From NCBI RefSeq assembly GCF_023283885.1, contig NZ_JAKILA010000025.1, positions 1 to 64,000 of the forward strand: a stretch of DNA of 64,000 bases, given 5' to 3'. The stretch is from Shewanella basaltis (GTDB lineage: Bacteria > Pseudomonadota > Gammaproteobacteria > Enterobacterales > Shewanellaceae). The notes under the pieces were generated by a model that saw only the letters and a program-made list of their open reading frames with translations, did not search any database and had not been told where the DNA came from. The position numbers and the translations under genes were made by a program. How positions within the stretch are numbered: the first letter of the stretch is position 1; the number at the start of each line of letters is the position of its first letter. Below are positions 8,850-18,430 of this stretch, one piece after another.

Positions 8850-11639
8850 TTGTCTCATTATCCAACAGTTTATAAAAGTCAAAATGATCATCGCCAATAT
8901 CAATACCGAGTATTAAGCAATCAACTGAGAGTGCTATTGGTTGAAGATATGCAATCTAACCAAGCTGCAGCGTCTATGGCTGTTGGTGTTGGTCATTTTG
9001 ACGATCCTGTTGAAAGACCCGGCATGGCCCATTTTCTTGAACACATGCTATTTTTAGGAACCGAAAAATACCCTGATTCGGGCGAATATCATGCATACAT
9101 TAACCAACATGGCGGCAATAACAATGCATGGACAGGCACAGAGCACACCAACTTTTTTTACAGCATTAATGCAGATGCATTAGAAGGCTCGTTAGACCGC
9201 TTTAGCCAATTTTTTATCGCACCTAAATTTGATTTGGACTTAGTCGACCGCGAGAGACAAGCCATTGAATCAGAGTTTAGTTTAAAGCTCAAAGACGACA
9301 TTCGCCGAGTTTATCAAGTACAAAAAGAAACCGTAAATCCAAAGCATCCTTTTTCAAAGTTTTCAGTAGGAAATTTGGCCACGTTAGCGGGTAAACAAGC
9401 AGACATTCGTGATGAATTATTGGCGTTTTACCAGCAGCATTACAGCGCCAATATCATGACGTTGTGTGTGGTTGCCCCTCGCCCAATCGCTGAACTGGAA
9501 CAAATTGTTAATCAATACTTTTCAGGGATTCAAAATAGAAATGTAAGTAAACACTATCCGGCACAACCTTTGTTGGCAAAAGAGCAACAACAAAAACACA
9601 TTCAAATTGTGCCCTTAAAAGATCAAAAAAGAGTCAGTATTTGCTTTGCCCTACCCGCAATAGATCAATTTTATAAACGCAAACCGCTTACCTTTATCAG
9701 TCACCTGTTAGGCAATGAAAGTCCAGGCAGTTTATTGTCATATTTAAAGATACAGGGGTTAGCCAATAATTTATCCGCTGGTGGTGGTGTTAATGGTTAC
9801 AACTTTAAAGATTACTCAATCAGTATCCAACTCACTGACAAAGGCTTTAATGAGTTAGAAGAAGTGGTGACTTGCGTATTTGAATATATCGAGCTAATTA
9901 AACAGCATGGCTTAGATGCATGGCGCTACCAAGAACGGGCTAGCTTGTTAGACACCGCATTTCGATTCCAGGAGCAAATCAAAACCCTGGATTTAGCCAG
10001 TCACCTGAGCATTAACATGCATCATTACGACATCGAAGATATTATCTACGGTGACTACCGCATGGACGAAATGCTAAAGCATGAAACTCAGGAGCTTTTA
10101 TCATTAATGTCGGCCGATAATATGCGATTAATGACCGTAGCCAAAGAGTCGCAAGTAGAAAGACAAGCCGCATGGTATGACACCCCTTACAAAGTCAGTT
10201 CAATACCCACTGAACAACTAAAAAAATGGGCCCGTGTAATCACAAGGCCCGCATTAAAACTTCCTGAAAAAAACCCGTTTATTGTGGCAAACCCTCAGGC
10301 TCGTGCAGACAAAAGTCACTCTACTGTCCCTAAAATTGTTGCGGAAGGCCACGGATACCGGATATGGCACAAAAAGGATGATGAATTTAACGTACCTAAA
10401 GGACATTTATATTTATCACTCGATTCTGATCAAGCTAGCTCGACCCCAAGACAAGCAGCATTAACACGCCTTTACGTTGAAATGCTCATCGACTATTTAA
10501 CCGAACCCACATACCAAGCAGAAGTAGCTGGACTTAATTACAATATTTACCCACACCAGGGCGGTATAACCTTACACCTTACAGGGTTTACAGGTAACCA
10601 AGAAAAACTACTCACCTTGATTATTAACAAAGCACGCGAACGTAACTTTACCGAGCAACGCTTTAACATGATCAAAAAACAAATTCTGCGCAGTTGGAGT
10701 AATGTCGCCCAGGCGAAACCGATATCGCAATTATTTACGAGTCTTACCGTAACATTGCAAAAGAGAAGTTTTGAACCAGCCAGAATGGCGGAAGAATTAG
10801 CTGCGCTGACCTTAGAAGATCTGCACAATCATGTCAGTGCATTCTACAAAAAAGTCTATCTTGAGGGGCTAGTCTATGGCGATTGGTTAGAACAAGAAAC
10901 CCAAAACTTAGGCAAACGGCTGCAACATTTGCTGTCTTTAGTCACCAAACCCAGTGCAGAGTCTTCCAGAGAATTAGTCAATTTGGACAAAAGAGGCTCG
11001 TTGCTACGCGAAAAAACAATAACGCATCAAGACAGTGCCATCATTGTTTACTATCAATCACGAGCAGCAACGCCAGAACAAATGGCACTATTTAGCTTAC
11101 TCAATCACACCATGTCTTCGACATTTTTTCACGAGTTACGCACTAAGCAACAACTGGGCTATATGGTGGGAACAGGTTACTTACCGCTAAATCGACACCC
11201 TGGGATTATCTTTTATGTACAATCCCCTACAACGGGCCCTAGGCAACTATTAGAAGCCATAGATGAATTTATCGCAGACTTTAATTATGCCGTGATGCAA
11301 ATTACCAACGAACAGTGGGAAAGCACCAAACAAGGCATGATCAGCCAAATAATGGAAAACGATACCAACTTAAAAACCCGCAGCCAGCGGTACTGGGTCA
11401 GTTTAGGCAACCGAGATTATCAATTTAACCAACGAGAAACCGTTGTTGCAGAAGTGATGAAGTTAACTCGAGCAGACTTAATTAAATTTATGGTCGCCCA
11501 CATGCGCAGTAAAGACTGTGATCGCCTGGTGCTATTCAGTTGTGGTGAACAACATCACAGTCAGGCTAGCCTTCGCTCTGATAACATGATTGTCAACTTA
11601 AAAACATTTAAAGAGCAAGCTGATAAGTTTCAATTTTAA
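8850..11639 (+). CDS. M16 family zinc metallopeptidase (insulinase/protease III type)
   Basis: This 929-residue protein has four M16-type domains. The inverted zinc motif HFLEH is at residues 61-65, and the third ligand lies in the ERQAIESEF segment about 75 residues later. The C-terminal half carries the RTKQQLGYMVGTGY motif that completes the substrate chamber. The family cleaves short peptides inside a clam-shell cavity. Compared with periplasmic protease III there is no signal peptide here, so it may act in the cytoplasm. The start is a TTG at 8850, preceded by TGGAG; no in-frame ATG gives the complete first domain. Confidence 0.9.
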   Translation: MSHYPTVYKSQNDHRQYQYRVLSNQLRVLLVEDMQSNQAAASMAVGVGHFDDPVERPGMAHFLEHMLFLGTEKYPDSGEYHAYINQHGGNNNAWTGTEHTNFFYSINADALEGSLDRFSQFFIAPKFDLDLVDRERQAIESEFSLKLKDDIRRVYQVQKETVNPKHPFSKFSVGNLATLAGKQADIRDELLAFYQQHYSANIMTLCVVAPRPIAELEQIVNQYFSGIQNRNVSKHYPAQPLLAKEQQQKHIQIVPLKDQKRVSICFALPAIDQFYKRKPLTFISHLLGNESPGSLLSYLKIQGLANNLSAGGGVNGYNFKDYSISIQLTDKGFNELEEVVTCVFEYIELIKQHGLDAWRYQERASLLDTAFRFQEQIKTLDLASHLSINMHHYDIEDIIYGDYRMDEMLKHETQELLSLMSADNMRLMTVAKESQVERQAAWYDTPYKVSSIPTEQLKKWARVITRPALKLPEKNPFIVANPQARADKSHSTVPKIVAEGHGYRIWHKKDDEFNVPKGHLYLSLDSDQASSTPRQAALTRLYVEMLIDYLTEPTYQAEVAGLNYNIYPHQGGITLHLTGFTGNQEKLLTLIINKARERNFTEQRFNMIKKQILRSWSNVAQAKPISQLFTSLTVTLQKRSFEPARMAEELAALTLEDLHNHVSAFYKKVYLEGLVYGDWLEQETQNLGKRLQHLLSLVTKPSAESSRELVNLDKRGSLLREKTITHQDSAIIVYYQSRAATPEQMALFSLLNHTMSSTFFHELRTKQQLGYMVGTGYLPLNRHPGIIFYVQSPTTGPRQLLEAIDEFIADFNYAVMQITNEQWESTKQGMISQIMENDTNLKTRSQRYWVSLGNRDYQFNQRETVVAEVMKLTRADLIKFMVAHMRSKDCDRLVLFSCGEQHHSQASLRSDNMIVNLKTFKEQADKFQF

Positions 11640-11661
11640 TCCAAACTGCTAAGCCAACTGT

Positions 11662-11957
11662 TTAGCGCCTGCTGATCTTATTGGGCTAAATTTTATTCAA
11701 GTTAAAAGCGGTTCAATCGAAGCGAATGGATTGATGCCTAGTCATCTAAGCAGCTCTTTCATTCGCAAAGCATCATTCAACAAGGAGTCACACGTTGTTA
11801 GCCAAACCTTTCAGGTAGCGTTTGTTGGTCATTTTTACTGCGTTATCGACTTTTTATGTTGAATAACGGCACCTCAACATCTCTGCCGCGCAGTTGAATA
11901 TGAGAAGTGGCCAACAATTAGCGATAAAAACAACCTTGAAAGATCAACAACCCCTTA
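11662..11957 (-). mobile_element. MITE-like element, 295-bp family, copy 1
   Basis: The roughly 296 bp element aligns along its whole length with the inverted copy at 39891-40185. The ends are diverged versions of CTAGGGCCTGTTGATCTTT. The central 50 bp around 11819-11869 (including GTTGGTCATTTTTACTGCG) is identical in both copies. There is no open reading frame. The rest of the gap up to 12255 holds the upstream region of the sensor gene and nothing else I recognise. Confidence 0.8.
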
Positions 11958-12255
11958 CAATAAAACAAAATCAGCCGTGGGTTGCCCAACACTAACAAGT
12001 ACCAAAATTTTGAGAAGTTCAAAATGTAAAGTGAGTAAATAACTTTTATTAACCACAATACGGTATAAAACTTTAGTATGAGCTAAGCCATTGATAAAAA
12101 GATAGCTATTTGACCTTTCTATTAGAAAAGTTGCTCAATAATCTGCCAATCACATTTTTTTTATTAACATGGTTTTGACAAAGTCCCAGGTTTCTGAAAA
12201 AGTAGGCAATTCTTCTATTTCATTGCGGCATCGAGCGAGAACAAAAATAACAATT

Positions 12256-15200
12256 ATGCCTAAAATTTTACTATTACTCTGTGTATGTGTTTTTATAAGT
12301 CCGTTTGTTTCAGCATTAGAAACGGATAATGAAAAATCGACCTTCAATATTTTACTTAACCACATAAATTATGGAATAACTGAGGGTTTATCTCAGGACA
12401 CCGTAACTGCGATTATTGAAGATAAAGAAGGTTACATTTGGATTGGGACCATCAATGGCCTTAATCGTTTCGACGGAAACGAATTTAAGCAATTTTATGC
12501 CGCTAATGATGATAACTCATTACCTAGTTCATTTATTAGAAATCTACTATTAAATGATAGTGGAATATTGCTAGTTGGCACAGATAAAGGTTTAGTCGAG
12601 TTTGATCGAGATACTGAATCATTTAAAAGAAGTGACATCTCTATTCAAATAGGGGATCAAGCAATATGGTCTTTATCTAAACAGAATGATGAAATTTTTG
12701 TAGGATTAAATAATTCATTAATCTCTTATAAAAAAGATGAAAAACAGAACAAAAACTACACAAACAGTGATGTCGGTGAAATTAAAAACGTAATAAAATT
12801 AAATCAAGAATTATTTATAAGAAATTATGACGGAGATATCTTCAAAATAAATGGTGAGACCATAGAAAAAATATTTAAAAACTCAATGGAAATGTCACTT
12901 TTAAATGGCGAAATTTTAATCGGCAGCAATGACGGAATTTTTTCATTCAAAAAATCTATAAAAAAAATATCGAATGTAAAATTAACTACCATTGAAGTGA
13001 ATAGCAACCACAAAAAACACTTATTCGGAATAGGTGGTAACAATCTCTACAAAATATATTCCAACGGTGGAGATTTAAAAGTATCAAATATAGGTGTGCT
13101 TGATATAAAAAAGGAAAGACTAAGCAAGGTATTTATTTCATCAGGAAATGACATTTATATATCTAACTACATTGATGGATTCTTTAAAGTTTCAGAACAA
13201 AATAATTATATAAAAAGAGTAAACACCAGTGATAAAAATATTTGGTCAATCACATATGAAGAAAATGAAATTACATCAATAAATAATGAGAGCGACATAT
13301 ACAGCTACAATGAAAGCTTCAACATTAATAATATTGATAAATCTGATTTACATCATGGCCCCAAATCTATAGCTAATGTTGAAGGAAAAAAATTTATTGG
13401 TTCTAGCGAAGGGTTGTTTTTAGTTGATAACAAAAATTCAAAAAAAATAATCAACAAAATAATATTCAATATAAAAGTTTTTAAAAGTAAAATATTGGTT
13501 TCAACCTTTGATGGGTACGTGTACACCCTTGATAAACATGGACATATCCTAAAAGAGCTAAATACAAACACAGGATACCCAATATACGATACATTATTAG
13601 TAGATAATACATTATGGATTGCATCTCAGAGTGGATTATTTTCTTACAGTGAGAATAATCTGAAACAAATCTATAACCAAGATTTTGTATTTAACCTCAC
13701 ACTAAATAATGGAACAATTTATTTCGGAACTAGAAATGGATTAAATTACCTTAAAGATGGCAAAGTAACATCTCTTGTAAACAGAAAGAAAATAATTTAC
13801 TCAATTACAAGTTTAGGAAACACAATTACTGCAGCGTCAAATAGAGAAGTAATAATCGTTGATACGAAAACCAATAAAACATACATATTAACTACAAATA
13901 ATGGCTCTTTTAAAGACTATAACTCCCAATCTGCAACTGTCGTAAAAAACCAAGTACTTCTAGGTAGTTCTCAAGGCATAAACATCATTGATCCAATTAA
14001 TATTATTTCTAAGATAAACTCAAGCAAAGAAAGCACTCTTTCCCTAGACGAGTTATTTTTATTTAACTCACCAGTGAAAGTTGGCAGTTCAAAATTACCA
14101 AAAAACCTAAACAGTATAGACTCGATAACATTAAAATATTCAGAATATCCTTTTACCATAAAATTCAATATGCTAGGAAAACCAAACAGTGATTATGACT
14201 TTTTTTATTATTTAGAAGATTTGGAAAAAAATTGGTTGTCTACAAATGGTAGTAACAGTGTAACCTACACAAATCTATCTGCTGATGAATACACTTTAAA
14301 AATTTACGCAGAAAATAAATTAAATGGAGATAAAACAGCTATAAAGGAACTTAAAATTATAATCACACCGCCCTGGTGGTTATCTAGTTTGGCTTTAGGT
14401 ATTTATACTACTTTCTTCTTGATTATCATATTACTTATTGTTAGATCCTTTAATAAACGCCGCCAAATACAAAAACAAATTGCTCAAAGCGAAGAACGCT
14501 TAAAACTATCCTTGTGGGGAAGCGGCGATGAAATGTGGGATTGGGATATTGAAAGCGGTAAAATTTATCGTTCTAATATTTGGGGTTCGTTAGATTTCCC
14601 GCAAGACGGGCAACGTTCAGGCACGCCAGAAGAAGAAAGTAACATCCATCCTCTTGATAGACAACGAGTCACTAAAGCCTTAAATGATCATTTCAATTCA
14701 CTAACAGATCACTTCGAAATAGCTTACAGAGTCAAAGCCCGTAATAAGCAATGGGTTTGGATTTTGGATAGAGCCAAAATTGTAGAGCGAGACCAAAAAG
14801 ATCATCCTCTACGTATGACGGGAACCATAAAAGACATCAACAATATCAAGCAGGCTGAAGAACAGTTGCGTTTGTTTGCTCGGGCCATTGAGAATATTTC
14901 AGAAGGAATGTTTATCCTTAATGAAAAATATCAGTACGTTGAAGTCAATGAAGCGTGTTGCGAATTAACAGGCTCAACGCGAGAAAACTACCTTAATCAA
15001 ACGTTGAATTTTAACCGTTACCCAGAAAGCTTTTCTGCACAAATACGATCGATTTTAAAACAGCAAGGGCGTTGGAGCGGTGAAGTAGAAGCCAGTAAAG
15101 GGGCCAACGACAGCTTTTTAATGGAACTCACCATCGATGCCATTTATAACGAAGAGGGTGAAACCAGCCATTATGTTGGCGTATTCTCAGACATTACCCG

Positions 15201-16545
15201 CCGTAAACAGCAAGAAGAAGAGTTAAGAAAATTAACCAACAATGATTTATTAACAGGCTTACCAAATCGCTCAAGCTTACAAGTTACCTTGAGTAATTTG
15301 GTTAAAAAAGACATTCACCATACTCTTATGGTATTGGATTTAGACAATTTTAAACGTATTAATGACTCACTAGGACATCAAATTGGTGATGACTTATTAA
15401 TTGGTGTTGCAGAGCGAATAAAACTGGCCATTCCAGCCCATGCAAGCCTTTATCGATTAGGAGGGGATGAATTTGCCCTGCTTGTTGATCAGCATCCTGA
15501 TATTGGCACATGTGCCGCTATCGCCACACAAGTGATCAATTGTTTAAAACCTGCATTTAACCTAAATAATGAATCGCTGGTATTGGGGATCAGTATTGGT
15601 ATTGTGTTATACCCTGAAGATGAACAAGATGAGCAGGCTTTACTGCGTAAGGCAGATATTGCCATGTATCATGCAAAATCGGCAGGTGGTAACCGTTATC
15701 AATTTTACTCAGAATCATTAAATCAAAATGCCTTGCGCCAATTAGAAATTGAAAATCTGATTAGGGAAGCCTTAAAAGACGATTTATTTGAGGTTTACTA
15801 CCAACCTAAAATTGACGTTAAAAAGGATCGCCTCACTGGCATGGAAGCACTGGTACGCTTAAACCACCCAACACTAGGTATCATTGGGCCTAATGAGTTT
15901 ATCCCCCTTGCCGAAGAAAATGGTCTGATTGTCGAAATAGGTGATGTAGTGTTACGCAAAGCCTGCTTTGCTGCGCAAAAGTGGCTAGAGGCTGGATTAT
16001 TTACTGGACGTGTGGCTGTCAATTTATCGTCTAAACAGTTTGCACTCATAGACTTGCAGCAACGGATAGAGTCAATTTTACGACTCACTAAACTGCCGGC
16101 AAAACATTTAGAACTCGAAATTACTGAAGGCACTGTGATTAAAAACCCAGAACAAGCCATTAAGGTAATGCAGCAACTGGCTAAAATGGGTGTCAGTTTA
16201 GCACTTGATGATTTTGGTACGGGTTATTCATCGTTATCCTATTTAAAACGCTTCCCAATTAATTGCTTAAAAATTGATAAGACCTTTGTTGATGATATCG
16301 ATAAGTCTGATCGCGACCTTAAAATGGTTGACTCCATTATTACTATTGCCCATAACATGGGCTTGTCTGTCGTTGGTGAAGGGGTTGAGCAAACCGCTCA
16401 ACTTAACATACTAAAAGCGTTAAATTGCGAAGAAATTCAAGGCTATATATACAGCAAACCAATAAAAGAAACAGAATTTGAACTAATGCTTACCGCGGAC
16501 AAGCTCAAATATGATGCTCTAGAACAGACACTAATAAAAAAATAA
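12256..16545 (+). CDS. Propeller-sensor diguanylate cyclase/phosphodiesterase (Reg_prop, Y_Y_Y, PAS, PAS, GGDEF, EAL)
   Basis: This 1429-residue membrane sensor starts with a signal peptide (PKILLLLCVCVFISPFVSALE). Residues 30-640 are two-component-regulator propeller repeats such as DKEGYIWIGTINGLNRFDG, followed by a Y_Y_Y domain, one membrane helix near 705-728, two PAS domains, GGDEF (RLGGDEF near 1069) and EAL (MEALVRL near 1197). Both catalytic motifs look intact, including LEITEG, DDFGTGYSS and VGEGVE, so it could make or degrade c-di-GMP in response to a periplasmic signal. The ATG at 12256 was chosen over one at 12169 because it starts the signal peptide. The propeller half is clearly richer in AT than the catalytic half. 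The repeat-protein gene follows 104 bp later. Confidence 0.9.
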   Translation: MPKILLLLCVCVFISPFVSALETDNEKSTFNILLNHINYGITEGLSQDTVTAIIEDKEGYIWIGTINGLNRFDGNEFKQFYAANDDNSLPSSFIRNLLLNDSGILLVGTDKGLVEFDRDTESFKRSDISIQIGDQAIWSLSKQNDEIFVGLNNSLISYKKDEKQNKNYTNSDVGEIKNVIKLNQELFIRNYDGDIFKINGETIEKIFKNSMEMSLLNGEILIGSNDGIFSFKKSIKKISNVKLTTIEVNSNHKKHLFGIGGNNLYKIYSNGGDLKVSNIGVLDIKKERLSKVFISSGNDIYISNYIDGFFKVSEQNNYIKRVNTSDKNIWSITYEENEITSINNESDIYSYNESFNINNIDKSDLHHGPKSIANVEGKKFIGSSEGLFLVDNKNSKKIINKIIFNIKVFKSKILVSTFDGYVYTLDKHGHILKELNTNTGYPIYDTLLVDNTLWIASQSGLFSYSENNLKQIYNQDFVFNLTLNNGTIYFGTRNGLNYLKDGKVTSLVNRKKIIYSITSLGNTITAASNREVIIVDTKTNKTYILTTNNGSFKDYNSQSATVVKNQVLLGSSQGINIIDPINIISKINSSKESTLSLDELFLFNSPVKVGSSKLPKNLNSIDSITLKYSEYPFTIKFNMLGKPNSDYDFFYYLEDLEKNWLSTNGSNSVTYTNLSADEYTLKIYAENKLNGDKTAIKELKIIITPPWWLSSLALGIYTTFFLIIILLIVRSFNKRRQIQKQIAQSEERLKLSLWGSGDEMWDWDIESGKIYRSNIWGSLDFPQDGQRSGTPEEESNIHPLDRQRVTKALNDHFNSLTDHFEIAYRVKARNKQWVWILDRAKIVERDQKDHPLRMTGTIKDINNIKQAEEQLRLFARAIENISEGMFILNEKYQYVEVNEACCELTGSTRENYLNQTLNFNRYPESFSAQIRSILKQQGRWSGEVEASKGANDSFLMELTIDAIYNEEGETSHYVGVFSDITRRKQQEEELRKLTNNDLLTGLPNRSSLQVTLSNLVKKDIHHTLMVLDLDNFKRINDSLGHQIGDDLLIGVAERIKLAIPAHASLYRLGGDEFALLVDQHPDIGTCAAIATQVINCLKPAFNLNNESLVLGISIGIVLYPEDEQDEQALLRKADIAMYHAKSAGGNRYQFYSESLNQNALRQLEIENLIREALKDDLFEVYYQPKIDVKKDRLTGMEALVRLNHPTLGIIGPNEFIPLAEENGLIVEIGDVVLRKACFAAQKWLEAGLFTGRVAVNLSSKQFALIDLQQRIESILRLTKLPAKHLELEITEGTVIKNPEQAIKVMQQLAKMGVSLALDDFGTGYSSLSYLKRFPINCLKIDKTFVDDIDKSDRDLKMVDSIITIAHNMGLSVVGEGVEQTAQLNILKALNCEEIQGYIYSKPIKETEFELMLTADKLKYDALEQTLIKK

Positions 16546-16649
16546 ATCATTCTCTTTAACATTTGGCATGGTAAATGCAAATTTTAGCTCAGTTGTCAAA
16601 ATAATATCGTTATTTAACCCTGAGCTTGAATTATAAAAGAGAGAAAAAA

Positions 16650-17399
16650 ATGATTAAAGGAATGATTACACTAGCGGTTTTATCTGCACTGTCTTCTGGC
16701 TGTTTTGAAATAGCTGATTATCAATCTACAGCTAAGATCCCTGGCTTAAAAGTCCTTGATACTCAAACAGCTAAAATCCCTGGCTTAAAAGTCCTTGATA
16801 CTCAAACAGCTAAAATCCCTGGCTTAAAAGTCCTTGATACTCAAACGGCTAAAATCCCTGGCTTAAAAGTCCTTGATACTCAAACGGCTAAAATCCCTGG
16901 CCTTAAAGTTCTAGATACTCAAACGGCTAAAATCCCTGGCCTTAAAGTTCTAGATACTCAAACGGCTAAAATCCCTGGATTAAAAGTCCTTGATACTCAA
17001 ACAGCTAAAATCCCTGGCTTAAAAGTCCTTGATACTCAAACAGCTAAAATCCCTGGCTTAAAAGTCCTTGATACTCAGACGGCTAAAATTCCTGGCTTAA
17101 AAGTCCTTGATACTCAAACGGCTAAAATTCCTGGCTTAAAAGTCCTTGATACTCAAACGGCTAAAATCCCTGGCTTAAAAGTCCTTGATACTCAGACGGC
17201 TAAAATCCCTGGCCTTAAAGTCATAGATACTCAAACGGCTAAAATCCCTGGTTTAAAAGTCCTTGATACTCAGACGGCTAAAATCCCTGGCCTTAAAGTC
17301 CTTGATTCTCAGACGGCTAAAATCCCTGGCCTTAAAGTCCTTGATTCTCAGACGGCTAAAATCCCTGGTCTTAAAGTCCTTAATACCCAAACAGCTTAA
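16650..17399 (+). CDS. Secreted protein of seventeen identical 13-residue repeats
   Basis: This 249-residue protein has an N-terminal signal sequence ending in LSALSSGC, perhaps a lipobox although Ser is at -3, then eight residues, then seventeen units of TAKIPGLKVLDTQ ending with TA. Only units 13 and 15-17 differ, by single conservative changes. The start at 16650 has AAGAGAG upstream; an in-frame TTG eight codons earlier is less likely. I do not recognise a family. A regular 13-residue repeat with fixed Pro-Gly and alternating hydrophobics could form a solenoid or be a multi-copy peptide. DNA differences between units are mostly silent (for example CTTAAAGTTCTAGAT against TTAAAAGTCCTTGAT), so the amino-acid sequence seems to be selected. 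Confidence 0.85.
   Translation: MIKGMITLAVLSALSSGCFEIADYQSTAKIPGLKVLDTQTAKIPGLKVLDTQTAKIPGLKVLDTQTAKIPGLKVLDTQTAKIPGLKVLDTQTAKIPGLKVLDTQTAKIPGLKVLDTQTAKIPGLKVLDTQTAKIPGLKVLDTQTAKIPGLKVLDTQTAKIPGLKVLDTQTAKIPGLKVLDTQTAKIPGLKVIDTQTAKIPGLKVLDTQTAKIPGLKVLDSQTAKIPGLKVLDSQTAKIPGLKVLNTQTA
16728..17390 (+). repeat. 39-bp tandem repeat, 17 units
   Basis: The units are in frame and encode the 13-residue repeat of the surrounding gene. Two main DNA subtypes alternate in blocks, GGCTTAAAAGTCCTTGAT and GGCCTTAAAGTTCTAGAT, which suggests block duplication and unequal crossing-over. Copy number probably varies between strains. Confidence 0.95.
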
Positions 17400-17409
17400 G
17401 GAGAATATG

Positions 17410-17526
17410 ATGTTTACGTCTCTTAAAATAGCACTTGGCTTAGCAAAACCTGCTCGTAAAAAAGTAAAGTTACCTGAAGGATTGAACCACTTAGAAGTGA
17501 TACAAGCCAAGGCTTGGTGGAAATAA
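17410..17526 (+). CDS. Small cationic peptide of 38-39 residues
   Basis: Directly after the repeat-protein stop (TAAGGAGAATATGATG) there is a strong AAGGAG site and two adjacent ATG codons (17407 and 17410). The second has the better spacing. The peptide starts MFTSLKIALGLAKPARKK and ends AKAWWK. It is basic, has an amphipathic N-terminus and no clear cleavage site. It belongs to no family I know. Its ribosome site overlaps the upstream stop codon, and a terminator follows 28 bp later, so it is very probably expressed with the repeat protein. Confidence 0.6.
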   Translation: MFTSLKIALGLAKPARKKVKLPEGLNHLEVIQAKAWWK

Positions 17527-17553
17527 CCTTCTCGTCGATAGATTTATCCCCAA

Positions 17554-17581
17554 TAAAAAAGGAGCATCTGCTCCTTTTTTA
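17554..17581 (+). terminator. Rho-independent terminator
   Basis: AAAAAAGGAGCA and TGCTCCTTTTTT form a 12-bp stem with a two-base loop, ending in a T run. It closes the repeat-protein operon and is symmetric enough to serve the opposite-strand gene at 17610-17822 as well. Confidence 0.9.
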
Positions 17582-17609
17582 TTAGCTAACAAATCATCCC
17601 AACATCATC

Positions 17610-17822
17610 TTAGCAATCAATCCTATAACCGCCATAACGTAATAGTTTTACGTCTGCCAGGCGTTTGTGAGCACTAAACAATGGGTAAGTGAATGGCCCT
17701 AATAAAAGTGCTAGGCAGCTCCATCGCTTTACACCAAGGCCTTGCTTATAGGCAGCGAATCCAAAACCAAGACTGCTCGTTGTACTCGTTAAAAGTAAGA
17801 TAACCAACCAACTCAACTGCAT
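17610..17822 (-). CDS. Small membrane protein, function unknown
   Basis: From the ATG at 17822 this is a 70-residue protein with a hydrophobic N-terminal helix (QLSWLVILLLTSTTSSLGFGFA), a short cationic turn (KQGLGVKRW) and a second hydrophobic stretch (SCLALLLGPFTYPLF), followed by a basic tail. GAGG lies nine bases before this ATG, which is better than the upstream ATG at 17906. It resembles small two-helix inner-membrane proteins. I cannot name it. It converges on the repeat-protein operon. Confidence 0.6.
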   Translation of the reverse strand: MQLSWLVILLLTSTTSSLGFGFAAYKQGLGVKRWSCLALLLGPFTYPLFSAHKRLADVKLLRYGGYRIDC

Positions 17823-18430
17823 ATAATAAAACCTCAAAAATAAACAGGCTGCCTTACCTGCGAAATAGGTATCTAAAAGGTAAAGCCTGACAAGCAACAT
17901 TATCAATTAACATCGCTTATTTAGCACAAATTGACTATTTAACCTGATTAAAGCAACACTAAAGCCTCATCATTATACCGAAAAGCATAACAATAATCGA
18001 TTAAAAATAAGGCAAAGGTATGCCATCAAATCGCGGCAAAGCGGCAATCGATTGCCGTATTATTATACAGCGGCTCAAATGATTGTTAAGGTAGCATTTT
18101 CATTTTGACAGGCATTGCTCATGATTTGAGTGATGAGTATCAATCCACACATCTAAGTGACCACTCAGAATGTGTCCTGCGGTTTTTGATTAAGGTATCG
18201 CGCCATTGTGATGGTTGCTCCATTTCAATGGGGTATCTCTTTGTGGCAAGAATAAAACCCAACACAGCGCTGTATGACTTAGAAAAAACCACGATTCATT
18301 CAGCCATGTATTTTGTTAAAAACGGTTAATTGCTCTCTGAGCGAACTCATACTAACGACATGAATGGGATATATTTCAGCAATAAAAAAAGCCGCTAATA
18401 AAATAGCGGCTGAGTATTTAACGGATCATA
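17823..18430. other. Intergenic stretch with no clear gene
   Basis: An open frame from a TTG at 18105 to 18329 on the plus strand could give 74 residues, but it has no ribosome site and no recognisable content, so I do not call it. CGGCAAAGCGGCAATCGATTGCCG near 18033-18056 includes a short inverted repeat (CGGCAATCGATTGCCG). The fadJ terminator lies at the right end. Confidence 0.5.
18384..18410 (-). terminator. Terminator of the fadIJ operon
   Basis: GCCGCT (18391-18396) pairs with AGCGGC (18405-18410) around an AT-rich loop. On the minus strand it is followed by seven T residues. It lies 20 bp beyond the fadJ stop codon. Confidence 0.85.

Noticed and set aside
12169..12255. Longer N-terminus for the propeller sensor
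   Set aside because: It would bury the signal peptide behind 29 polar and basic residues and has no ribosome site.
16728..17390. Possible CRISPR array
   Set aside because: The 39-bp repeats are directly adjacent with no unique spacers and are in frame with a signal peptide, so this is a coding minisatellite.
17253..17510. Minus-strand frame with a repeated peptide opposite the repeat protein
   Set aside because: The repetition follows from the 39-bp repeat on the other strand. It has no ribosome site and crosses the peptide gene.
18105..18329. 74-residue reading frame from a TTG
   Set aside because: No ribosome site, no recognisable domain and no operon partner. It remains possible but is unsupported.
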